64,000 bases of DNA from Agrobacterium vitis (GTDB taxonomy: Bacteria > Pseudomonadota > Alphaproteobacteria > Rhizobiales > Rhizobiaceae). This document shows, piece by piece, positions 35,453-43,055 of this stretch; positions within the stretch are counted from its first letter, which is position 1; each line of letters begins with the position of its first letter. The position numbers were made by a program, and so were the translations under genes. Location of the stretch: the NCBI RefSeq assembly GCF_013426735.1, contig NZ_AP023273.1, forward strand, positions 930,001 through 994,000, written 5' to 3'. The notes beneath the pieces are model-generated. The model did not search any database. It saw nothing but the letters and a program-made list of their open reading frames with translations, and was not told the origin of the DNA.

Positions 35453-36344
35453 CGGTTTCAGCGACGTCGCCGCCCGTTTCAACGCCCTGATGCAAGCCGT
35501 GCGCGGGCATGTCGGGACACCCAATAGTGACGGGGAACAGCGGCTGCTGATCGACCAGTTGAGAAACGCTCTCGACCGACGGGCCGAAACATTGGCTCCC
35601 TCGGACCCCGCCTTCATTGCAGGAACATTTGCCGTCGAAAACCTGCTCTACGAGGGGAGTCATAGCCGCGTTCTCAAACTGCGCCATCGGGATCTGGAAA
35701 CCGCCTATGTCCTCAAAACACTGACCACCGATGGAGCTTCGTCAGCCAGTCAGGCGGACCTCCTGATCCGTGAAGCCCGGATCGGCCTCAACCTGGACCA
35801 CCCCAACATGGTCAAAACCTCAATACTATTGCGATTGGCCGATGGCAGCCCAGGCCTTATCCAACCCTGGTCTGGGTATTCTCTGAGGGAGAGCCTGGAG
35901 AGGGAGGGAAGAACCGGTCTCGACGTAGCGCAAATCATGCATGATCTGCTGACCGCACTTGAGGCTTTGCATAACCGCGGCCTTGTCCACGGTGATGTTA
36001 CCCCCAGCAATGTCATTCTCGATCCGCAGCGGCGGATAGCAAGATTAGCCGACTTTGGTTTGACCATAGAATGCGGTGCCAGCTGGGCCGATCTCGGTCT
36101 TGCAGAGGTTGGCTCCCCGGACTATTGCGCACCGGAACAGAGTGCTTCTAGCAAGGCAGCGACAGCGATGGATCTCTACGGCGCAGGCCGCGTGCTCTTG
36201 CGAATGCTCAACACTGTGCCGCAAGGCCAGAACGCCGATCTTGCACAGCTCGCGGATCATCTCTGTAACATCGATCCTGGAAAAAGGCCCGAAACCGCCA
36301 AAGAAGCCTTGGCGAACCTGTCGCGGATAGGGACAAGGGAATGA
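35439..36344 (+). CDS. ppkA: PpkA-type Ser/Thr kinase, short form
   Basis: A 301-residue Hanks-type kinase, last gene of the T6SS operon. Kinase landmarks: glycine-loop-like EGSHSRV, ATP-binding Lys93 in YVLKTL, catalytic loop HGDVTPSN with Asp186 and Asn191, Asp205 in DFGL, and YCAPEQ. Two unusual points: HRD is HGD, and the lysine normally two residues after the Asp is Thr188. The protein has no membrane helix or periplasmic sensor domain, unlike Pseudomonas PpkA. The likely target is TssL Thr14. An N-terminal helical extension of about 65 residues precedes the kinase fold. Confidence 0.92.
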   Translation: MPLPDGFSDVAARFNALMQAVRGHVGTPNSDGEQRLLIDQLRNALDRRAETLAPSDPAFIAGTFAVENLLYEGSHSRVLKLRHRDLETAYVLKTLTTDGASSASQADLLIREARIGLNLDHPNMVKTSILLRLADGSPGLIQPWSGYSLRESLEREGRTGLDVAQIMHDLLTALEALHNRGLVHGDVTPSNVILDPQRRIARLADFGLTIECGASWADLGLAEVGSPDYCAPEQSASSKAATAMDLYGAGRVLLRMLNTVPQGQNADLAQLADHLCNIDPGKRPETAKEALANLSRIGTRE

Positions 36345-36392
36345 TAGCAAGGCGTAACAACGCTTAAGCTTTCTAGCCATCAAAGCATTAAA

Positions 36393-36425
36393 GACATCTC
36401 AAATCCATCAAGAATTTGAGATGTC
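36393..36425. terminator. Bidirectional hairpin between ppkA and the polysaccharide export gene
   Basis: Perfect 12-bp arms GACATCTCAAAT (36393-36404) and ATTTGAGATGTC (36414-36425), 9-nt loop, between two convergent stop codons. A/T content at the base of the loop is high and no long U-tract follows, so it may act as a factor-assisted or weak terminator. Confidence 0.6.
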
Positions 36426-36492
36426 CAAGACCGGAATTTTGACAGCCACTTCAATCATAGAACCGGCACGCTGCAGGTTCAGCCTATCAGGA

Positions 36493-37635
36493 TCAATTGG
36501 AGGAGCCAGGGAGAGGTGCCGCCGATGTTGACGGCACTTTCTGGTAAACGGTCAGCAACTTGGCCGCATCAACCATGCCCGAATTGCTGGCATAGAGCAC
36601 ATCGCCCTTCTGCATCTGGAACAGTTGCATCAGCATGATGCTGGAGGCATCTTTCATATTCACATGATAGATTACCGGCTTGCTGCTGGTGGTCATGGCT
36701 ACCGGTCCCTTGACGCCACTTGCCGTCACCGTCGATGCCGGAACCTGGATCAACTGGTTGCGGAACACGTAGACATTGCGGGCATCGGCCCGATCATCCA
36801 GCAAACCGCCAGCCCGGCCAACCGCCTGAGCCAGGGTAAGCTTGCCGGTTTCGAACTGGAATTCACCCGTGCTTTTGAAGGCGCCTAGGGCCGTATAGCT
36901 GGCCGGTTCACCATCGACGATCACCTGGTCGCCGGGCAGCAGGACGATATTCTGTTTTTCATCGCTCATCACCCTATCCAGCGTCGTCGTTGCGCGTTCC
37001 CGACCGCGCACAACGGTAACCTTGGCGGCCTGCGGTGCAACAGACGCCCCGCCTGACTGCGAAATGATATCCAGAACCCGCTCACGCCGCGCTGTCAGCG
37101 CCACTTTTCCGGGGGTCTTGACGCCACCGCTGACCAGAACGGCGCTGGACGGTTTGTCGACAACTGTCACGACGGCCTGTGGGTTAACCGCCGAGCCTTT
37201 CATGCCCTGGACAATACGATTTTGTAGGCCTTCCGGGGTGGAATCCGTCACCCGCTGCTTGCCAACGAAAGGCATGGTGACGCTGCCCTGCGGATCAACA
37301 GTGAAGCGACCAAGATTAAGAGTACTACTATGGGTGGAGGAAAAAAGACCTTCCTCGCCGGTATCCAGCAAGGTCACGTCAAACACATCGCCCGGCCGCA
37401 GTCTCTGTTGATTATAGGCGCCGCGAAGCACCGACAAACCCGGCTCGGAGGCTGAATAACCAGACTGTGGTGCGGCAGCCGTGACCGCTGGTGCCTTGGA
37501 AAGCTCGATCACCGGCACTTTGCTTGAACTGCCCGGGAACGTCGCAGACCGGATGGCCCCAGCACTTGGTCCATCCGATGGTTTTGCACAGCTCGACAAA
37601 ATCGCAATCAAAAGAACTGGCAAAACCTTGCGCAT
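36493..37635 (-). CDS. Outer-membrane polysaccharide export lipoprotein (Wza/ExoF type)
   Basis: A 380-residue protein with a lipoprotein signal peptide (MRKVLPVLLIAILSSCAKP; lipobox LSSC). A Poly_export domain follows (RLRPGDVFDVTLLDT, RFTVDPQGSVTMPFVG), then SLBB-like repeats (VSGGVKTPGKVALTARRERVLDIISQSGG and LAQAVGRAGGLLDD). It should form or gate an outer-membrane channel for capsule or exopolysaccharide. The ATG at 37635 has TTGGAG 8 nt upstream; the longer TTG start adds only four residues. No polymerase or chain-length gene adjoins it, so it is an orphan or the remaining part of a locus cut by the mobile region to its right. Confidence 0.9.
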   Translation of the reverse strand: MRKVLPVLLIAILSSCAKPSDGPSAGAIRSATFPGSSSKVPVIELSKAPAVTAAAPQSGYSASEPGLSVLRGAYNQQRLRPGDVFDVTLLDTGEEGLFSSTHSSTLNLGRFTVDPQGSVTMPFVGKQRVTDSTPEGLQNRIVQGMKGSAVNPQAVVTVVDKPSSAVLVSGGVKTPGKVALTARRERVLDIISQSGGASVAPQAAKVTVVRGRERATTTLDRVMSDEKQNIVLLPGDQVIVDGEPASYTALGAFKSTGEFQFETGKLTLAQAVGRAGGLLDDRADARNVYVFRNQLIQVPASTVTASGVKGPVAMTTSSKPVIYHVNMKDASSIMLMQLFQMQKGDVLYASNSGMVDAAKLLTVYQKVPSTSAAPLPGSSN

Positions 37636-37811
37636 GCGCTGCTCCAAAATCCAAGAATCAATAAAAAAATAGATAGCAGCAGATGCCTAACTAACAATTG
37701 TAAAAAACGGCAAATGCCGCAAAAACGACATTCAAAAAACACATGTTGCTTTTGCGCAACCCCAAGAGTGGAAATTGAAGGTAACTCGCGTCGCAGCAAT
37801 TGCTACGATGG

Positions 37812-37893
37812 CATGCATCAGCTCGAAGCCCTTGTTGATGTCTTTGAGTGGCATGATATGGGTGATCACCGGGGCGATCAGGATTGAATAGCC
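37812..37893 (-). pseudogene. Remnant: C-terminal end of a zinc alcohol dehydrogenase (class III-like)
   Basis: The minus strand reads VITHIMPLKDINKGFELMH, which matches the C-terminal motif ITH-x-PL-x-DIN-x-GF-x-LMH of class III alcohol/S-(hydroxymethyl)glutathione dehydrogenases. Both flanks diverge at once: the right side runs into the left end of the IS3 element, and the left side loses the final IRSVV strand. A short scrap like this is best explained by IS-driven deletion. The rest of the 37636-37901 gap shows nothing else I can support. Confidence 0.5.
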
Positions 37894-37943
37894 CTTAGAT
37901 TTGTAGGCACCTTCTTTCCTAATTTTGAGGCAAGAATCTCATC

Positions 37944-38166
37944 ATGAGCAAATCGAATTTCAGCGAAGAGTTTAAAATCGACGCTGTGCGTCAGATCACC
38001 GAATGGCGCTATCCCGTTTCAGAGGTTTCGCAGCGGCTGGGTGTCAGCCAACATTCCCTCTACGAGTGGAAGAAGAAATTCTCTTCGCCGACGGGTGACC
38101 AGGGCAGCAACCAGGCCGAGGAGATCAGGCAGCTTAAAAAGGAACTGGCGCGCGTCACCGAGGAGC
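37944..38166 (+). pseudogene. IS3 OrfA transposase fragment
   Basis: The reading frame begins MSKSNFSEEFKIDAVRQITEWRYPVSEVSQRLGVSQHSLYEWKKKF, the helix-turn-helix OrfA protein, with a leucine-zipper-like heptad (EIRQLKKELARVTEERD). A stop follows immediately after ERDM, next to the A-rich slippery stretch (38168-38174) where intact IS3 elements shift frame to make OrfAB. A lost base there breaks the fusion. Confidence 0.8.
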
Positions 38167-38169
38167 GCG

Positions 38170-38992
38170 ACATGTAAAAAAAGCGACCGCGTATTTCGCC
38201 AGGAATGCAAAATGAAGTACGCGTTCGTTGCCCAGCATCAGAATCTGTTTTCGGTGCGAACGATATGCCGCCTGTTGCGCATTCATCCCAGCGGCTTTTA
38301 CGCTTGGCTCCGGACACACTTGAGCAAGCGGGCTTGTAAAGACGACCGGCAAATCGGTCTTCTGCGGAAAGCCTAAGAGGAAAGCGGCAAGGTTTATGGC
38401 TACCGCAAGCTTCATGACGGCCTGCTCGACCACGGCAAGACTTGCTGCCTCAACAGGGTTGCCCGGCTTGCGCGGGCCGCCGGGATAAAGGCTCAGATCG
38501 GCTATAAGCGCCCTACTGGAATTTATGGCGGCAGACCCTCCATTGTCATCGATAACACGCTGGATCGACAACTCGACGTGGCCGCTCGGGACAAGGCCTG
38601 GGTCACCGACATCACCTACATCCGGACGAACTAGGGCTTTGCCTATCTTGCTGTCGTCGTTGATGGCTGTCTGGCGACGATAGCCAAAGGAAAAGGTTCT
38701 GGTGCGCTCGGATCAGGGTTCACAATTCACCAGCATGGACTGGGCATCGTTCCTGAAGCATCACAATCTGGTTCACTCGATGAGCAGACGCGGCGATTGC
38801 CATCACAATGCTGTCGCCGAGAGCCTCTTCAATCTTCTGAAGCGGGAGCGGATACGTCGCAAGGTCTACCGTTCTCGCGATGAAGCTCGAAAGGACATGT
38901 TCGACTACATCGAAATTTTCTACAACCCGAAACGCAAGCACGTCAGAAACGGAATGCTGTCACCTGTCGCGTTCGAAAGCAGCAAAAAACGT
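38170..38992 (+). pseudogene. IS3 OrfB (DDE integrase) transposase, degenerate
   Basis: Reading across frames recovers MKYAFVAQHQNLFSVRTICRLLRIHPSGFYAWL, then ESGKVYGYRKLHDGLLDHG, then WVTDITYIRT with the first catalytic Asp, and finally RSDQGSQFTSMDW with the second Asp and NAVAESLFNLLKRERI with the Glu. Breaks: a stop at 38374, another at about 38632 (IRT-stop-GFAYLAVVVDG), a third where Lys became a stop just before PKEKVLVRSDQG, and loss of the stretch that normally follows VVVD. The last part reads on into the recombinase tail. Confidence 0.8.
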
Positions 38993-39010
38993 AACCCGGG
39001 GGTGTCTACG

Positions 39011-39307
39011 AAACTCAGGGCTATTCAGAAGAAAGAGCTTGCTGGCTTGCTCAATGGTGCAGAAGAACCACCTGCCCCGCTACATCCCAATCTGGCGAAA
39101 TATTATCATGAGGAGATCGCCGCTCTCCTTGACCAGTTGAGCAATGAAGAAACGCGGGCGATGGTGGCCAACAAACTCCGTGCGCTGGTCAGCCGCATCG
39201 ATCTCGTGCCCAATGGTAAGCAACTGGTGATCGTGCTGCGAGGCGATCTTGCCGCGATCCTCACCTTTGCATCCGGCAAGAAGAAGCCTAATACGTCGCC
39301 TTGCTGA
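39011..39307 (+). pseudogene. C-terminal tail of a large serine recombinase
   Basis: Directly after the IS3 right end the same open frame continues as KLRAIQKKELAGLLNGAEEPPAPLHPNLAKYYHEEI and LVSRIDLVPNGKQLVIVLRGDLAAILTFASG. LHPN-x-A-x-YY and the helix-strand tail are typical of the C-terminal end of large serine recombinases from phages and integrative elements. The catalytic and DNA-binding domains are missing. The IS3 element appears to have jumped into, or deleted up to, this gene. The result is an accidental IS3-recombinase chimera of 201 codons (38702-39307). Confidence 0.65.
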
Positions 39308-39373
39308 TGTTGACTCTTTGGGCTTCCCAAATCGCGGTGAATCTGAATCTCTGGGGCAAACCGGAGGTTTACG

Positions 39374-40477
39374 ATGCGATCAGGGATTTCGTTGCGTGAA
39401 GATTTTGATGGAGACCATCTCCGGCGGCTGGCGCGGCAGACGAAGGACGCGGCCCAGGTAAGACGCTTGTTGGCGCTCGCGTCGATCTATGACGGCGGCA
39501 CGCGGTCAGATGCCGCCCGCCTCGGCAATGTCACGCTCCAGATTATCCGGGACTGGGTCCTGCGCTTTAACGAACGCGGCCCCCAGGGCCTGATCAATGG
39601 CAAGGCTCCCGGTCAGCAGTCGCGGATGAACGATCAGCAGCGTGTGGCGCTGGCGCAGGCCATCGAGCGTGGTCCGACGCCCTATCTCGACGGCGTCGTT
39701 CGCTGGCGTCTGTGCGATTTGGCGCAATGGCTCTGGGAAGAGTTTCGCGTTTCTGTGAGCGAGCAAACGCTGAGCCGTGAAGTACGAGCCATGGGCTATC
39801 GCAAGCTGGCTGCCCGGCCCAAACATCACGCGCAGGACCCTCAGGCCATTGACGATTTTAAAAAAGTTTCCCAGCCGCAGTGGCAGAAATTGTTGCCGGA
39901 GCAGCCCAAGGAAAACGAATAGAGATTTGGTTCCAGGACGAGGCCCGGATCGGGCAGAGTGAGGCGGAAAAGCAAATGATCCAGTGAATCATTTGCCCGA
40001 CGAACGAAGATCACGCGCCGTTGGGCCAAGCGCGGAACGCGACCGTCCGCGCCGCATGATCAACGCACGAGATCGGCCTATATCTTCGGTGCCATCTGCC
40101 CGAAGCTCGGCAAGGCCTCCGCGCTGGTCATGCCATGGTGTGACACCTACGCAATGACCCAGCATCTGGCTGAAATCGCCCGTCATGTCGATGACGGCGC
40201 GCACGCCATCCAGATCATGGATCAGGCTGGCTGGCACATGTCCAACACGCTCGTCGTGCCCGACAACATCACCATCCTGCCGTTGCCGCCGAAGTCGCCG
40301 GAGCTCAATCCCGTCGAAAACCTTTGGCATTTCATGCGCGAAAACTGGCTCTCAAACAGGATCTTCAAATCTTACGACGACATCGTCGCTCACTGCTGCG
40401 ATGCCTGGCGAAAGCTCGAAAGCCAGCCGTGCCGCATCATGTCCATCGGACGCAGAGAGTGGGCAAATGGGTTTTGA
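39374..40477 (+). pseudogene. IS630-family transposase, frameshifted and interrupted
   Basis: The N-terminal half (39374-39922, MRSGISLREDFDGDHLRRLARQTKDAAQVRRLLALASIYDGG) contains the helix-turn-helix and KWRL-like region. The C-terminal half (40130-40477) contains IQIMDQAGWH with the second catalytic Asp and SPELNPVENLWHFMRENWLSNRIF with the catalytic Glu. Between them, reading IEIWFQDEARIGQ (first catalytic Asp) needs a frame change near 39905. A palindrome-bearing insertion then separates it from TRRWAKRGTRP-like sequence. The gene is dead. The element's outer inverted repeats were not identified. Confidence 0.75.
39961..40008. repeat. Small palindromic insertion inside the IS630 transposase
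   Basis: GCAAATGAT (39972-39980) and ATCATTTGC (39988-39996) form perfect 9-bp arms with a 7-nt loop. The surrounding 45-50 bp do not fit the IS630 coding sequence, which resumes after about 40010, so this is an inserted miniature palindrome. It resembles short palindromic elements I recall from rhizobial genomes; that was not checked. Confidence 0.5.
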
Positions 40478-40699
40478 TCAATGAGACGGCGTATAAGTTC
40501 TTCAACGAAAGCGCGATCCTGGAAGACCTCATGAGAAGACTCGCATCGACTGAAGCCAAGAAACGCGAAAAGCCCCGTGACGCGGCTGTTCTGGGTCAAT
40601 TTTGTAATCGTTGTAATTATTGGTTGCGGGGGTTCGCAGCCAACGATTCCTGAGATTGGTTGAAAAGCCTCTACCGAGGAGAGCGGCATAGGCTCTCGA
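40478..40699 (+). other. Unassigned remnant sequence right of the IS630 element
   Basis: An open frame runs on to 40653 with VLINETAYKFFNESAILEDLMRRLASTEAKKREKP, a helical stretch I do not recognise. It has no start of its own and no ribosome site, so it is probably debris. A G/T-rich imperfect hairpin lies at about 40620-40645 (TTGGTTGC pairing with GCAGCCAA, one G-U). Confidence 0.3.
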
Positions 40700-40945
40700 C
40701 TATGTCCGGTTCGAATCCCTGCCGGCCCGCCATTTCAGTCCGCCTCTGGGCACGCCAATCGCCGCCGATAGCCGCCCTTGATCGGCAATAAGCGTCTTTA
40801 GCAGCTCCGTTTTTGATCCCATGATGCGAATTGAGTCGTCTGCGACCTCGACGCGCTGCGCCAGGGCGCGCAGGTGATCCCGCCCAAAGCCGCCCTCATG
40901 GCCGCGAATGCGCTCCCGCGCGCGGCGTGCAAACCCTTCGATCAT
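40700..40945 (-). pseudogene. C-terminal fragment of a site-specific recombinase
   Basis: The minus strand encodes FARRARERIRGHEGGFGRDHLRALAQRVEVADDSIRIMGSKTELLKTLIA and ends KWRAGRDSNRT. I recall this block, including RRDHLRALAQRVEV and IMGSK-x-ELL, as the C-terminus of resolvase-type recombinases in alphaproteobacterial islands. A TGA lies directly upstream in frame, and nothing of the catalytic domain remains. Its last codons read through the tRNA-like sequence at 40708-40732, as happens when an integrase gene ends in its own attachment site. Confidence 0.6.
40701..40732 (+). other. tRNA 3'-end-like scar, possible attachment site
   Basis: GGTTCGAATCC (40708-40718) is a canonical T-loop sequence, and the segment ends in CGCCA (40728-40732) at the distance expected for a tRNA 3' end. 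The T-stem does not pair properly (TCCGG against CCCTG) and no other tRNA arms precede it, so this is not a functional tRNA. Its overlap with a recombinase tail suggests an att remnant. Confidence 0.35.
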
Positions 40946-41189
40946 CGCGGGACTGAGGCTGGGCTTGTCTCAAATCCTTTTCATCAGCATCGGCTACATT
41001 GGATGGAATTGAGGTCGCCCATATGATCAGAAAGGGCCAATTCCAAACAGCAGGCCAATCCGCCTTTCAGCAATTTGCTGAACTCGCTGCATAACTGCGT
41101 CCGGCGATATCCACATCTGCGACCATTTCAAAAATTTGCGACAGAACCTACTCTGCCGCAATCCTGATAAGCGCCGATGCGAGCCCGCC
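40946..41189. other. Gene-free stretch between recombinase scrap and PKS stop, with an IS6-like end
   Basis: No gene is supported here. At 41126-41148 the minus strand reads GGTTCTGTCGCAAATTTTTG, which closely resembles the terminal inverted repeats of IS6-family elements (GGTTCTGTTGCAAA type). No IS6 transposase follows on either side within the window. The PKS stop codon lies 42 bp to its right. Confidence 0.45.
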
Positions 41190-43055
41190 TTAATCGGCAA
41201 GCTGCACAGCGGCGAACGGTGGCTCGACCGGCGGCACCAAGACAGTACCCACCCAATAGGGTTTGCATTCAAAGGGATAGGTCGGCAAGCATAGCTTGCG
41301 CACAGGTCTGTCCCGAAACGCCTGCCAATCGACAGAAAGACCTTCAACCCAAGCTTCGCTCGCACGGCGAAGATCCCTTGCCCGCGCCCATTTTGCTACC
41401 AGAGAGTGCAAATCATCGGCACGCATAAGCCGTTGTTTACGCCGGGCTTGTCCTGCATAGACGCTTGCATCGGCGGGCGCGAGGTGCCCGTCCAGCCAAG
41501 CTCGTAACGTCACTGCCAGATGATCAACGTCGCGCACCACCATTGCCAGCCGATACGTCATGCCATCGCGCCCGTCCTGAAGCGTAACCGCAATCCGTGC
41601 CAGAAGTCCGGCTTCGGTCAATGTCCAGGGACGATCGGCGATCCACGCCGATAGATTTTCGACCTGGGCACGCAATGCCGCTTCGGTGGCGGCAGATAAG
41701 AGAACAGCCTGTGGGGCAAGATCAACCGAAGCATCATGCGACAACGCCGGCGGTTCCTCCACCAGGACATGGGCATTCACGCCACCGAAGCCAAAAGAAC
41801 TGATTCCAGCCCGCAGCGGCAAAGGATGCCCGTCCGCATCTGTCGGTGTCCAGGATTCAGTGTCCTTGGCCAGCCGGAAAGGGCTTCCTTCAAGCCGAAG
41901 CAGCGGATTGACATTCCGGCAGTGCAGGTTGCCGACAATCTGGCGGTGCTTCATTTGCAAGAGCACCTTGATCAAGCCGGTCACACCTGCCGCAATCTCC
42001 AGATGGCCGACATGGGTTTTCACAGTGCCGATTGCACAAAACCCCGGCTGGCAAGGACTATCTTTGCGCGCAGAATCAAACGCCGATTTGAGGCCTTCTA
42101 TCTCAATCGGGTCTCCCAGCGCGGTTCCTGTGCCATGCGCTTCGATATACGAAATGGTGGCAGGGTCCATTCCTGAACGGTCGATGACCTCGTGGATCAA
42201 GGCAGCCTGCGATTGCGGATTGGGAGCGGTCAGAGAAACGGCCCGCCCCGCATGACGAACACCTGTTGCGCGAATGACCCCGAGAATTTCGTTGCCGTCC
42301 CGCATGGCATCTTGCAACCGACGCAACACAACCACGCCGATACCTTCGCCCCGAACGTAGCCATTGGCATCCTTGTCAAAGGTTTTGCAAGCGCCATCGA
42401 CGCTCAACATTCCGGCAGCAGAGAAGGCGACGTGCAGGTCTTCGTTCGGCATGGCGTTTACCCCACCCGCGACAATCATGTCACAGACACCGCTGCGGAG
42501 ATCCTCAATGCCGCGATGAAGGGCCACCAAACTGCTGGAACAAGCGGTCTCGAACGGTTCGCTGGGTCCGCGCAGGTCAAGCATATGGCTGATACGGTTC
42601 AGTCCCATGGATGCCACATTCCCCATGACCCAGCGCGGATCGGTACTCCGTCCAGCCCGATCGACCATCATGGAGTAAGACGCTGAAGACACCCCCATAT
42701 AGAGACCAGTCTTGGAACCGCCTAGGCTTCGGGGAGCATAGCCAGCGGATTCCAGCGCCGACCATACATGCATCATCATCAACCGCTGCTGGGGATCCAT
42801 AATCTCGGCTTCTGCCCCGGAAAGGCCGAAGAAAGCAGGATCGAAATCCGCAAGCCCGTCGATAAAGCCACCCCAGTGTACATTCGTGCGCCCCGGTGAC
42901 AGTCGGGGGTCGCCATCGATACGCTTCCAGTCCCAGCGCCACTCGGGCGGACGGGTGATCGCATTTTTGCCTGCAAGCATGTTCTGCCATAAGCTCTGCG
43001 GATCGGCGGCACCCGGAAACTTACCGCTCATGCCGATAATCGCAAAACCGTCAAT
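41190..43055 (-). other. PKS terminal KS6 and C-terminal linker (unfinished module)
   Basis: KS6 (ETACSSSL, EAHGTGT, THVGHLE) is intact and resembles KS5 in its ETACSS and FGFGGVNAH motifs. After it come only the post-KS linker (AVTLQDGRDGM and PTYPFECKPYWVG) and about 15 further residues. No ACP, TE or docking domain closes the protein, so the chain must pass to another subunit. Confidence 0.85.

Larger units (their letters stand above)
37902..39010 (+). mobile_element. Dead IS3-family insertion sequence
   Basis: The element has two transposase frames in IS3 order and near-matching ends: GTAGGCACC at 37903-37911 on the left, and GTAGACACC on the minus strand at 39001-39009 on the right, one mismatch. 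The transposase frames carry at least two single-base deletions, three in-frame stops and a missing internal stretch of about 80 bp, so it cannot move itself. The exact outer ends are approximate because I could not identify a target duplication. Confidence 0.75.

Noticed and set aside
40701..40732. Functional tRNA gene
   Set aside because: Only a T-loop and a CCA-like end are present, the T-stem does not pair, and no D or anticodon arm precedes it.
40990..41148. Complete IS6-family element
   Set aside because: Only a terminal-repeat-like sequence is visible; no DDE transposase frame accompanies it.
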